The translations under genes were made by a program, and so were the position numbers. Positions 42,266 to 52,569 of a stretch of 64,000 nt of DNA are shown here, one piece after another; the first letter of the stretch is position 1; each line of letters starts with the position of its first letter. The stretch covers positions 39,858,517 to 39,922,516 of the forward strand of contig NC_092801.1 of the NCBI RefSeq assembly GCF_918797505.1, read 5' to 3'. The notes below the pieces were generated by a model. It did no database searches, was not told the origin of the DNA, and saw only the letters and a list, made by a program, of their open reading frames with translations. Source of the DNA: Bemisia tabaci. Taxonomy: Eukaryota > Arthropoda > Insecta > Hemiptera > Aleyrodidae.

Positions 42266-44466
42266 AAAGGTGTGCAAATTTAGACCTTCGTCCCGATTTG
42301 ACCAATGTCCCACTCAACAAGTTGGGCCAAGCTCATCTCGCCATCAAAACATCTCATCACTTCTTAATTATTAGGTCATACCTCCATTTTCACACGAGCC
42401 CTGCAAGTACGCACCAAGCTATATGAACATTATGTCTCAGTACAATACAAAGTTGCGTCCATTTGTCCTAGGAGTGATGATATGTCCCGTTCTCTATTAT
42501 TTTTATTACCCACACTACCTGGTACGTTTTCATTAGGTTGATCCAACACATAACCTCTTCTAATTCTCTCAGTGAATGTAAAACGATACCTCTTGAATAT
42601 TCAATACATCACTTGCGTGACTCAGCACTGTCAGTGTAAAGGACCTGCAACTATCATAATTTGTTTCTGTGACATATACAACTGACCCATTTTACTTTTC
42701 TTAAAACTGAGCTTCTGCATGTTAGAATATCCAATAGGGATTAAAGAGAAACGATGTTCCTGTGAGCCCTACCTCCGGCTCTTTGTCCCTTGATTATTTA
42801 CTACCACCAAGGCAACGTAGACTGCCGTAGAAATTAAGCATGAGCAATCATCACATCGGAATAGCATTTCATTAAACTGCGTGTAAGGACCAAGATATGA
42901 AAGGACCCAAGCGTTCAGAGCGAACCAGTTTATCGTCTCTCAGGCTCCGTTTTACTTGTACTGAATGCTAGAGCATTATTACACAAATGAACTAGAGTGC
43001 GGTAAACAGAATGTTTGTTTTTTCCAAGAGCACAATAAATGAGAAAAATCATGTTACATTGCACTAACCTAAATTTTGGGAACGTTGTAAGGTAAATTTT
43101 CAAAGAAATATGTGTTAATGATGTAACAATTTCAATTGTTGCGTTTGATTGGAGGGGGAGAAAAGAAGATAATTAAAGTCCGATTTCGGATGCCTACTTT
43201 TTCTCAGTTTAAATATTTGCCGAGACTGGTTGAAAATAAATTGTTGGCAACTCGATTTTGGTAAGTGTTCCTTACCTCACCTTAACTGTACCTCACTTAG
43301 GTACCTGTTTTCTACTTTAGACAGGGCAAAATATTAAAATCCTCAGTTTCAAGAGAGTTCTGAAAAAAATCTAATTTTTAAGAAAAATTCTTTGGTATCA
43401 ACAATTGAGAAGTTACACCGATTTTTAGTTTTTGAAAGAACTGCAATTTTATGATTATTTTAAAATATCATTCTAGGTACTTAAATGAAACAGCTTGAGA
43501 TCTAGGTAATTTTTTTTTCAACGGATAAAATTTGCACTTCAATTATGAGTAAAATCTAAGAGCTAAACAGTCACAAGTCACCTCATTGAACTGTCACCAT
43601 GCCTTGTATAATGCTGTTTATTTGTCTGTTTTTCAGGTTTTTGAAGGGCTTTCTGCACTTCAGCTTGCTCCCTCTTTCTGGATTTCTTGCATTCTGGATT
43701 AAGAAAGCGGCTACTATTCTATGACATGGCTGTCAGTTTCTCACCTGAGCAGTCATCCGATAGGAAATTAGCAGCGACTAAAAATCATCTGGTTTTGAGA
43801 AATTCACCATGAATCGCCTCAAAACAACATCATCAAAAGAAATTGCAGTGTGTTCAGAGAAAATAAACATAAGTAGCAGCTATAGTTTTCCTAAAAATTT
43901 TATGTCTGACCGGAAATTTCTTAAGAAATTTGAAGTGGTGTGAAGTTCGATTAGTTACCTTAATTATTAATTATACCTTAATATTCATTGCTCTAATCTA
44001 AAGGAGAAAATAAATGAAAGTGAAAGTGCTGTGTTCCAAGTATCATGAATAGCATCATTGGTGTTTTTCTTCAGGTTTTATTTTTGATGAAGGATCAGTT
44101 GAATTTGGTGAGTCAAATCTATTATATTTTCCTTTTGCATGCTATTTTGCCACAGGAAACTGTCAATAAATAAAATAAAATTACCTAATGCCCTTGTAAT
44201 TGAATCAATTCTGCCTTTTTCCCTTCAGTTTGTTGGCTCCTTGAGTCTGAAGGATGTACGAATTTATTCTGAGAAACAAGCCTGAAACGGGTGGTGTATA
44301 TCACCCTGTTAAATTTCACCATAAAGTACTGCAGCTAACAGGCCTCGTTCCGACACTGAAGCTGCAGTAATATTACTTAAGAAAAAAAAGATAAGGAAGG
44401 AGCAAATGGAAATTTTCAGCTCTGAAGTGATGTAAGCTTCAATTGACAATCAATGCATGAATAAAT
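42266..44466. other. Exon-like fragments in nested element
   Basis: Unique AT-rich sequence with candidate splice signals. An acceptor (tctgtttttcag) ends at 43636. A 33-nt mini-exon (44075-44107, VLFLMKDQLNL) lies between acceptor ttttcttcag and donor GTGAGT. A following segment (44229-44285) begins after tttcccttcag and continues that frame as FVGSLSLKDVRIYSEKQA to a stop. No family is recognised. Confidence 0.3.
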
Positions 44467-44714
44467 CGTCACCTTTCGGCCAAAGTATCACAAGATCCAT
44501 GCGACGTTCAAAAATTTCCGCCAACATTTCATTTTTTTACAGAGAAATTTTCCGACAAAGCTGTCCAAAAATTTCACTAAATTTTCTTAGTGCTGCTGAT
44601 AAAAATCAGTGAAATTTTCAAACAGATTCAACAATTTCTCTATAAAAAAATTAAATGGCAGCAGAAATTTTTAAACCTTGCATGGAGCTTGCGAAACTTT
44701 GGCCGGAAAGTGGC
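44467..44714. mobile_element. Family F MITE
   Basis: CGTCACCTTTCGGCCAAAGT to the inverted end ggccggaaagtggcg, 248 bp. It provides an uninterrupted F reference (gcatggagcttgcgaaactt) for the target site of the 9.25-kb element. Confidence 0.8.
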
Positions 44715-45405
44715 GATATAAACATTAGCTAAAATTTTGATCCAGAAATGGACACCTCAGAATTATATCAGTGTTACTTAATGCATAGTAAATCGTTAGG
44801 TAATCATTTGGTAAAACTGATTTTTAACCTCAAGTAACGATTACTTAAAATCCTTCTCAAAAAAAGTGACAGTTTTACTCAAAATTGATTAAGTATTACT
44901 TTATCGTGAAGTAAACGTGAATTCACCATTACTTTAAGCTTACTTCAAGCTTACTGCACGTTTATTACTCCCTTACTTAATCTTGAAATCCAAAATGCTA
45001 CATGGGAATTGTTGTTGATTTGTTGATACATGGTTACATCACATTTTTTGCCACTCAATCATTGTTTCCAAGAGTTTGAAACGCTTGTAGAACCTAGATA
45101 TAGACTTCAAAAGGATAACAACTTTTTTGAAACATGCGTTCAAAACTTTGAGATAAGGCACCAAAAATAATAAAAAAAAAAAAACCATGTATTCTGACTG
45201 CTGGGGCAACAACTCAGTATGAAAATATTTGTACTCTAAATTTTGCTGACATGTTTCCAAGTGATGATATATGGGACGTTTCTAAGATGGTGTGGACGAT
45301 TAAAAATTTCTAAAACAATTTCTATGTAAAAAATATTTATTTGTCAGAAAATAACAGAAAAGACAAGTTGAGATTTGAAATGAAATAAAACCTTAAATGT
45401 TTTCA

Positions 45406-45541
45406 GGATACGTCTCTAGAACATGTCCCCGCAACCTTTAAACCAGTTGCATAGAGAGGTGTCAATCATGGTTGACCCCTGTCTATGCAACTGGTTTAGA
45501 GGTTGCGGGGACACGTTCTAGAGAGGTATCCTGAAAACATT
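45406..45541. repeat. Imperfect palindrome, about 135 bp
   Basis: ggatacgtctctagaacatg, ccccgcaacctttaaaccag and ttgcatagagaggtgtcaa are mirrored as gttgacccctgtctatgcaa, ctggtttagaggttgcgggg and acacgttctagagaggtatcc. It lies in the right part of the 9.25-kb element. Confidence 0.85.
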
Positions 45542-45639
45542 CAGTTTTTCATTTTTTGATACGTTCTTTAAACTTTTGAAACTCATGTCTGAAACATTTC
45601 TGAAACGATTTTAGATTTTGTGACCATTAAAAAGTATGT

Positions 45640-46060
45640 GTCACAAATGAGTCAAAAACAAATTTGAAAGGTTTTCAGGATAGATCTCTGAAAGGTGTCA
45701 CCTGACACCTTTAAAAGGGTGACATAGAAAGGTTTCAGGCACGTTTCTGAAACGTGATTTAAACTTTTTCAGGCGGAAGTCATGTCTGAAACATTTCTGA
45801 AACATTTCTGAAACAATTTAAGATTTTGCGATCTGTTTTAAGGAGGTGTCAAAAATGTGTCAAAGAGGTACAGCCTTCCCTGACCTGAGTCTGAAATAAA
45901 TTGAAAACGAATCTGAAAGGTTTTAAGGACACATCTCTGAAAGGTGTCACTTGACACCTTTAAAAGGGTGACATAGAAAGGTTTCAGGCACGTTTCTGAA
46001 ACGTGATTTAAACTTTCTAAGTATCTAAAATGTTTCAGTGAAACATTTTATAAATGTTCA
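45640..46060 (+). repeat. Right subterminal direct repeats
   Basis: Two copies of a block of about 120 bp (45655-45775 and 45905-46022) share aggtgtcacctgacaccttt, aaaagggtgacatagaaagg and caggcacgtttctgaaacgt. The motif gaaacgttt also occurs throughout the left 177-bp array. Confidence 0.75.
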
Positions 46061-46115
46061 AAGGTTTCATTGACACCTTTTAAAAACGTTTTTAAAACCA
46101 GATGTGCTATTAGGG

Positions 46116-46421
46116 TTGTGATACTTTGGCCGGAAAGCTACAATGCGGTAGGCGTGAAACGCGTACCAACGGCGCCTACAAGACTGTGGGAATACTTCAC
46201 GCATTGCGCCAAATACGGGAAGGTCGGCAAGGAACGCATGTCAGCGTCAGCATTGTTAGCGCCTACAAGACTGTAGGAATACTTCATGCATTACGCCAAA
46301 CACGGTACGGCCGACAGCGGCCGCCAAGAAACTTATTGGCGCCTACAAGACTGATGGAATACTTCACGCATTGCACCTACAGCACGGTGCGCGTTTTAGT
46401 TGTTGAATATTTTCTCGAGTT
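46116..46421 (-). repeat. F right end, then repeat E
   Basis: 46116-46137 completes the F copy interrupted at 36866. 46150-46421 is repeat E in reverse, with three units of ggcgcctacaagactgtggg / tacttcacgcattgcgcc, ending gttgaatattttctcgagtt next to a family A copy. Confidence 0.7.
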
Positions 46422-47070
46422 GATGGAGATCTTGTATGTGTGAGGAATTTGCGATTTGACTGTTGATTCTTATGTAACAGTTCGCGAGAGACACGATGGT
46501 GCCACTAGTTTTCTCTGAAATCAACTCCCAAGCTCCAAAAAAGCTCTCAAGTTGAGGCCAAAATGGCCGGGATATCCCACACTACCCTGAGAGTCCACCT
46601 CTACATCAAGACGAACTGGACTACATTTTGCAATTTGGAACTATAAATTCTAGCACGGATTAAAAACAACGTATGTGCCATTAGTTTCCCTTATGCACAT
46701 AAGTGTTTTTTCACATGAGCCAGAATTTATAGGTCCAAATTGCAAAATGCAGTCCAACTCCTAGGCAAAGATAGGTAGCAAATACATTGACAGGCTGCCA
46801 CTTTATTTGGGAACTCCACAAGTGAAGACACGGCATCACTGCTAATGTATTTGCTCCCTATCTTCGCATGGAGAGTTTGTCTTGATATAGAGGTGGACTC
46901 TCAGGATAGCGTGGGATATCCCCTCCATTTTGGCCTCAACTTGAGAGCTTTTTTGGAGCTTGGGAGATGATTTCAGAGAGAACCAGAGGCACCATCGTGT
47001 TTCTCGCGAACTTTTAACATAAGAATCAACAGTCAAATCGCAAATTCCTCATATATGCAACATCTCCATT
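46422..47070. mobile_element. Family A foldback with Y insertion
   Basis: Left arm from TGGAGATCTTGTATGTGTGA, right arm to TGCAACATCTCCATT. The left arm is interrupted at 46618-46754 by a Y hairpin flanked by AACT on both sides. Uninterrupted A copies read 'caagacaaactctccatgc' here, which proves a 4-bp duplication. Confidence 0.85.
46618..46754. mobile_element. Family Y MITE with AACT duplication
   Basis: Hairpin from GGACTACATTTTGCAATTTG to gcaaaatgcagtcc. The AACT flanks and the known A sequence give a clean empty-site comparison. Confidence 0.85.
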
Positions 47071-47472
47071 TCTTGTTGTCAGACCTACGGTCCGCGGTGT
47101 GCAGAATTTTTTAGAAACATTAGAAACGTCGCATGGTGCGTGTGATACTTTGGTGGGAGTGTGACGACATTCATGCGTAACACGCTGAGGTGGAGCACCA
47201 TCGTGTTTCTCGCGAACTTTTACATAAGAATCATCAGTCAAACCGCAAATTCCTCACACATGCAACATCTCCATTAACTCGAGAAAATATTCAACAACTA
47301 AAACGCGCACCGTGCTGTAAGCGCAATGCGTGAAGTATTCCAACAGTCTTGTAGGCGCCAACAAGTTTCCTGCCGGCCGCACAGTATTTGGCGTAATGCA
47401 TGAAGTATTCCTACAGTCACATGAGAATCAACGGTCCAATCTCAAATTCCTCACACATGCAACATCTCCATT
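47071..47472 (+). repeat. Broken F, A and E pieces
   Basis: 47110-47166 is an F right end (gtcgcatggtgcgtgtgata). 47195-47274 is the last part of an A copy. 47275-47420 is repeat E with two units. 47423-47472 is another A end (aatcaacggtccaatctcaa to atgcaacatctcc). The order A then E repeats that at 4497-5155. Confidence 0.65.
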
Positions 47473-47940
47473 ATCGAATAATCGATATATACCCATTTGA
47501 AGCTATGGTAAAAGCTCGATTACGAAGCACGGCACGCAACCGCTCAGGTGCATACATCCTCTTAACTCTCCGTTTCCCCGGCCGACGACCGAGAGGGACA
47601 GGGACGGCCGAGAGGGACAGGGACGTAATCGAGTGTCGGTGGGCCGCCACACGGACCGATTCTCGGAAAACGTCGCCCTTCGAACGTTAAGGCGTACCTT
47701 TGTCTTCACATGAGCCCCAGAAAGTATGGATTTAAATGTAAAACAAGGCTCGCGCGGAAATTAAGATACGCCCTTACGCCCGAGGAGGGACGAAGAGTCT
47801 GGAGTGCTCTGCTCCAGGACGCGCGACGGTTCCTTTGAGCTTTCGTTCCGTTTTCTAGGAAGCCTCGGTCTTTGTTCTGCCGTCCTTAGGAAAACCGCCG
47901 TATGTGTGTTCCGACGTTGCCGCATTTCTCCCGATCCGAA
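47473..47940. other. X and G fragments around CpG-rich sequence
   Basis: 47475-47530 is part of an X hairpin. 47590-47630 has two direct copies of ccgagagggacagggacg. 47878-47940 is a family G left end (ctgccgtccttaggaaaacc). The rest is unique, CpG-rich and without a recognised gene. Confidence 0.4.
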
Positions 47941-48521
47941 AATTGGATCAGTGAGTTCGAAAACACACCAACTCGGAAAAAAAATTGTTCAGGAAACACC
48001 TAAAACTGCGCAGCGAGCGAAGAAGTTAGTTTAAGAAAAACCTTTTTGGTGCCAAAGGACGAGTACTTAGAGACTTTGTAAAGCACCAAGTTGAAATCGA
48101 TACACCCTGTTTGATGATAGAGAATCATGCGTTTAAAAATTTCCGAGTTGGTGTGTTTTTGTTCTCACCGACTTTCAGATACTGATTTTTCATAGTCTGC
48201 CCAGAAAAATGTATATTTTTCGACCTGAATAACGCTTGAATATTTGTATAACTTGTTGGTACAAGGTATACTGAGCCGAAAAGAGAAAACCGCAAAATCG
48301 GATGGTCACCCGTTTCCCTTGAAATGGTCAAAAATTGGTATTTCCAATGAAATACTTCGATTTTTCCCCTTTTCCCTTCGCTGTTTCGAGCACTTCCGAT
48401 TGCAATTTCGAAATTTCCTTTTGCCTGCAGATAATTCTATCTATAAGTGTAACTAAACCGTAAAAAAGTGAAACTCGAAAAAAACCCGAGTTGGTGTGTT
48501 TTCGAACTCACTGATTCAATT
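47941..48521. mobile_element. Foldback with CAGTGAGTTCGAAAACACAC ends
   Basis: 581 bp. Ends aattggatcagtgagttcg and cgaactcactgattcaatt are inverted, followed by acaccaactcgg / ccgagttggtgt. A third partial copy of the terminal motif lies at about 48142-48172 (ccgagttggtgtgtttttg). Inserted in a G fragment. Confidence 0.8.
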
Positions 48522-48583
48522 ATTTTCTGGAAAAGTTTTGATCGTTAAGTTTAGGCACCATGTAAGTATCTATATAGTATCAA

Positions 48584-50220
48584 GTAACTTTTTTAACAGA
48601 CCAAGGATGCTGAAAATATACAGGGTGATCCAAAAGTCCCTTCCACCCCCTCTAACTTTTTACCTAATTGAGGTACAGATTTGAAACTTGGGGGATATTC
48701 CTAGGTAAAAGGGAGCTACTTTTTGGCCCCCCTAAAATTTTCAGGGGGGCCCCCCTTGGGGGGGCAACGGCCCCCAACTTTTAATTTTCAAATGGGAAGA
48801 CCCCCTTTGTGATAGCTCGTTCGAAAGAGCATAAAAAAAGAAAACTTTTCGCGCAAACCCGAAGTCAATATCTTAAACCGTTTCAAAATGGCGGCCGGTT
48901 AAAGTTCAAAATGGCCGAAAATTCACACCGGTTATTTGTCGATGGATTTGCGCGAAAATCGGTATGTAGGGGTATTTTGACACGAGAAAAACGAATTTGA
49001 CGTTAGATTTTCAAAAAAAAACCGAAATTTCCAAAATGGCCGCCGGTTAAAGTTCAAAATGACCAAAAACTGATTTTTTTAGAAATCTAAGTTCAAATTT
49101 GTTTATCTTATGCCAAAATACTCTCAAATTCCAAGTTTTAGGCAAATCCATCAGCAAAAAACCGAGGTGACAATTTTTGGCCATTTTAAACTTTAACCGG
49201 CGGCCATTTTGGAAATTTCGGTTTTTTTTTGAAAATCTAACGTCAAATTCGTTTTTCTCGTGTCAAAATACCCCTACATACCGATTTTCGCGCAAATCCA
49301 TCGACAAATAACCGGTGTGAATTTTCGGCCATTTTGAACTTTAACCGGCCGCCATTTTGAAACGGTTTGAGATATTGACTTCGGGTTTGCGCGAAAAGTT
49401 TTCTTTTTTTATGCTCTTTCGAACGAGCTATCACAAAGGGGGTCTTCCCATTTGAAAATTAAAAGTTGGGGGCCGTTGCCCCCCAAGGGGGGCCCCCCTA
49501 AAAATTTTAGGGGGGCCAAAAAGTAGCTCCCTTTTACCTAGGAATATCCCCCAAGTTTCAAATCTGTACCTAAATTAGGTAAAAAATTAGAGGGGGTGGA
49601 AGGGACTTTTGGATCACCCTGTATAAAATTAAATTATAATTCTTTAACGCATTTTCGGATACAACCCATCATCAGAAGATTACAATGAATATTACTTTCA
49701 ATATAGAAAATGGGGCCATGGTGACAAGGCACAAACGGGTAAAACACAGCGTGTGTTAACATACAGAAAGAAATATTATACATGCTGATTAGGAGGAATT
49801 AAAAAGAACTACATATTGGAGATCTGGAAAAATTCTATAAGCAACTACAGGAAATGTGAATTAGTAAGCGTCATTACAAAAAAATACAAAAAATGAGTCA
49901 ATCGACATGCAAATCAGTCAATCTACTGTAATTTTTTGTAATGACGCTTACTAATTCACAATTTTTCTGTCGTTGCTTATAGAATTTTTCCAGATCTCCA
50001 ATAAATAGATCCTCTTAATTCTTGCTTAATATATCTTTCTATATATGTTAACATACGCTTCGTAGTACCCACTCGTGCCTTGCCACCATGGCCGCATCAT
50101 CTAGATTGTAAGTTGTACTCATTGTTATCGTCTAATGATGGATTATATCCGGAAACGCATTAAATAATTTTAATTTAATTTTATATATTTTCAGCATCTT
50201 TGGTCTATTAAACAAGTTAC
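48584..50220. mobile_element. Outer 1.6-kb foldback
   Basis: Left arm 48584-48620 plus 49622-49895; right arm about 49925-50220. Matching blocks: gtaac at both outer edges, aacagaccaaggatgctgaa and its mirror, ccatggtgacaaggcac and gtgccttgccaccatgg, ggagatctggaaaaattcta and its mirror. The left arm is interrupted by the 1-kb palindrome at 48621-49621. Arms diverge by roughly a tenth by eye. Confidence 0.85.
48621..49621. mobile_element. 1.0-kb near-perfect palindrome element
   Basis: 1001 bp from CAGGGTGATCCAAAAGTCCC to its complement, flanked by TA on both sides. The two arms (about 48621-49110 and 49130-49621) are almost identical; the same 63-codon frame appears on each strand (48809-49000 and 49243-49434). 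TA duplication and CAGGGTG ends suggest a Tc1/mariner-like or related source. No transposase. Confidence 0.9.
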
Positions 50221-50495
50221 CCGAACGTTTTGAATATTTCGAGCAAAAACTTCACACTCCTTAGATTTAAAAGCGAGTAAAGCTCATTGGAAAATTTGAA
50301 GTTAAGTACTCTGTTGACTTCCCTGCGAATTCTATTTTGTGGAAGGAAAATTGGCGACGCCTGAAAGCTTATACGTGCGTTCTTCCTCAGCATCGGTAGT
50401 ATTAGAGCTTTTCGCTTGTTTTTCCCCCCAGACATGTTCGTTTTTGACGTACTTGAATGTTGCCCGACCTCTTCTGAGAAAATATGTACATATTC
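50221..50495. mobile_element. Family G remnant and flank
   Basis: 50330-50400 (aaaattggcgacgcctgaaa, cgttcttcctcagcatcgg) is the right end of a G element. The rest has no recognisable feature. Confidence 0.5.
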
Positions 50496-50789
50496 TGCCG
50501 TGATAGCGAAGAGAGCAGTAAGTGCACGTTGGGATGAACCTCGAGACACATAAAAGCATGTGCTAACCATGGCTCATACAGAAATGCACTTACTGTTCAG
50601 TGGCGTGGCGTGCTTTGCGATATATCGATTGATCTGCCATTTAAACCTATGGAAAAGTATCGATAAACAGGGTGTTCGCAGCGAACACCTTAACAATCGA
50701 TTATTTACCAAAGCTTCATATGGGGAAATATCGATAGATCGAAAAGCACGCCCACGCCACTGTTACTGTTTTCTTCGCTATCACAGCAG
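50496..50789. mobile_element. Family AA MITE split by X
   Basis: CTGCCGTGATAGCGAAGAGA to ttcttcgctatcacagcag, flanked by exact TATT (50492-50495 and 50790-50793). An X element lies inside at 50598-50762. Confidence 0.9.
50598..50762. mobile_element. Family X hAT-like MITE with 8-bp duplication
   Basis: 165 bp, CAGTGGCGTGGCGTGCTTTG to cacgcccacgccactg, flanked by exact TTACTGTT (50590-50597 and 50763-50770). The uninterrupted AA copy at 42144-42265 has only a single copy of the target. Confidence 0.95.
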
Positions 50790-50804
50790 TATTGATGGCT
50801 AGAG

Positions 50805-51219
50805 CACTGGAAAACAAATTCTCGGCGTTTTTACCACGGTCCGTTGGTACCTTTACCATCTCACTTTTTTTTACCAATTATTGGTACTTTTACCAAGACA
50901 GACTGGTAAGCTTACCTAAAACCGGTATTTTTACTGTTTTTTCCAGGTAAGAATACCACTTTTATTGGTAATCAATTCCCGGTAACTTAGCCATTTTATC
51001 TCGGTAATTCTACCACAGTCGATAAAAAATAATGGCGTTTTTACCAGGGTCCAGTAAAATTACCGAGAAAGTTCAATAATTTTACCGAGCTTTCTCGGTA
51101 AAATTACCAATTCCATAAATGGTAATTTTACCAAGAAAAAACTGGGATCAAATAGAACCCTGAATTCTTAGTAATTTTACTCTTTTATTAGTAAATGCAC
51201 CGAAATTTTTTTTTCAGTG
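50805..51219. mobile_element. CACTGGAAAA-ended element, variant 3
   Basis: 415 bp from CACTGGAAAACAAATT to tttttttttcagtg. The interior is dense in ggtaattttaccaag-like inverted repeats (50840-51160), so it can fold extensively. It shares only the ends with family H. Confidence 0.7.
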
Positions 51220-51229
51220 GGTGACGCAA

Positions 51230-51455
51230 TGTATCTCCATGGCGGTGTTTCGGAATCTCTCCTCCTATTTTATTTTTTCGAAAGGAACATTATCCACTTT
51301 TAGCTTCTTTATAATGAATATTCTACTAGCAGGGCGGAAAAATCAAGGAAGTTTTCAAGAAATTACGTTGGCCAGTGTTCCAAGGACAAAATAAATCATG
51401 ACTGAAAGTCGACAACGTCGCAAACGGAGATACGTGATCTCGCACTTTAGCTATA
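51230..51455. mobile_element. Family J MITE, degraded
   Basis: Contains aaaaatcaaggaagttttca and ggacaaaataaatcatgact, then cgtcgcaaacggagatacgt, in family J order. Ends are eroded. Confidence 0.5.
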
Positions 51456-51495
51456 GATGTACTCGAGAAAAAAGAAGAATAATTTGCGTCGAAAA

Positions 51496-51958
51496 CATGG
51501 TGTCTGGAATTTTGATCAGACTCATTTCCTGAATTTTCCCTGATTTCCAGGAGCTCATTCCCTGATAAGAAACCTGAGTTTTCTCCCACTTCCCGGGGAT
51601 TTTCTGCAGGGGAAGAATATAATCCTCCAGAGTTCCATAAGTGAATATCGGTTTCAATTATTCATCTTTCAGCCATTTCTTTGGCGCACATTCAAAATTT
51701 TAATTCCGATAGCGTTCCTCATGTTTATATGATCTGGTCAATGAGAGCTCCTCCATTTTTTTGATGATTTGAAGCTTCGAATGTGTCATTTAGGAAGTAA
51801 ATAATATTGCTCGGTCAGATTAGACCGTCAAATTTGAAATGAAATGATCCCTAAACGGCAGGAGAAGTGATTCCTGGTTTTTGTAACAGATTCCCTGATT
51901 TTTCCTGTAAATTTTTATTCCCTGTTGAATCCCGGGTTTTCCGGTTCTAGACACTATG
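51496..51958. mobile_element. Family C hAT-like MITE, long copy
   Basis: CATGGTGTCTGGAATTTTGA to ttctagacactatg, 463 bp. Longer than other copies, with an extra segment near 51690-51800. Confidence 0.7.
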
Positions 51959-52569
51959 ATCGAAAAAGGAACACGCGTAAGTTTGAATTGCAAATAAAAT
52001 TTCCAAAAAAAATCACCTGATTTTTAAGGTCTGAATGTTCGAACAGCACTTTTTTCCTCAGCATTGCTGCATACTGCTCCGGGTTACGAAATTTTTGGGA
52101 ATATTTTTGAATTCGGGAGGAAAATTCACGAATTTAAAGAAAAAAATGTATATAAGTTTTCTTTAATGTATATAAGTGTAACTAGCGAGCACACCTGACA
52201 TCATTCCTTGAAGTTTCCGCAGAATTTTCTTCGCATAGAGAAGAAAAATCAAGGCAGTTTTGAACAATTGCCGTTGAGCAGTTTTCGGTTTAAAAAATAA
52301 AGTACGGCAGGAAATCTGCAACGTTGCAAACCGAGTTATGTGATTGCCGACTTACACCATCGATCTGTTCGATAGAAATACGTCCAATTCCGTGACTGTA
52401 AGGATGAAGAACTCTTAGATGTAGGGACTGTGGTTGATGCACGTTCAGACCTACGTCACAATCAGCTATTTATCAGTCGACAACGAATCGATTCCAATTC
52501 ATAACATGTTCCTGCTCTTGGAAGCGCTGGTAAACATTTTTAGGAAAACGTTTCGAAAAATAGATGACT
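51959..52569. other. J and M fragments; no gene
   Basis: 52195-52370 is the right two thirds of a J element (gaattttcttcgcatagaga to gcaaaccgagttatgtgatt), and 52365-52392 has an M end (tgttcgatagaaatacgtcc). An 87-codon frame from 52434 crosses unique sequence and the start of the next element; no domain recognised. Confidence 0.4.

Larger units (their letters stand above)
39457..45008. mobile_element. Nested 5.5-kb TIR element (CCCATGTAGCA ends)
   Basis: Left TTCCCATGTAGCATTTGGAT and right atccaaaatgctacatgggaa pair, followed by ttcaagattaagtaagg on both sides. The terminus CCCATGTAGCA resembles CCCTAATAGCA of the enclosing element. Left subterminal region: 80-bp repeats (39655-40125). Right: scattered gtaatcatt / aacgattactt motifs (44760-44960). 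The middle 4 kb is of normal composition with exon-like fragments plus smaller elements. The target duplication is not clear. Confidence 0.75.
36867..46115. mobile_element. 9.25-kb TIR element (CCCTAATAGCACA ends)
   Basis: Perfect 13-bp terminal inverted repeats CCCTAATAGCACA, with imperfect continuation. The target is an F copy: left flank gcgcTT, right flank TTgtgatac, while intact F copies read gcgcttgt, so the duplication is TT. The left subterminal region has a 177-bp tandem array. The right subterminal region (45240-46100) has related gaaacgtttctgaaacgtg repeats. A second element (39457-45008) is nested inside. No transposase domain is recognised, so superfamily is open and mobility must have been supplied in trans. 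Confidence 0.8.

Noticed and set aside
48809..49434. Identical 63-codon frames on opposite strands
   Set aside because: They are the two arms of a palindrome and carry no domain.
49636..49690. Hammerhead-ribozyme-like core on the minus strand (CTGATGA, short stem, GAAA)
   Set aside because: The helix II closing pair is not right, no stem III or cleavage-site strand was found, and the mirrored arm (50120-50165) has mutated core bases.
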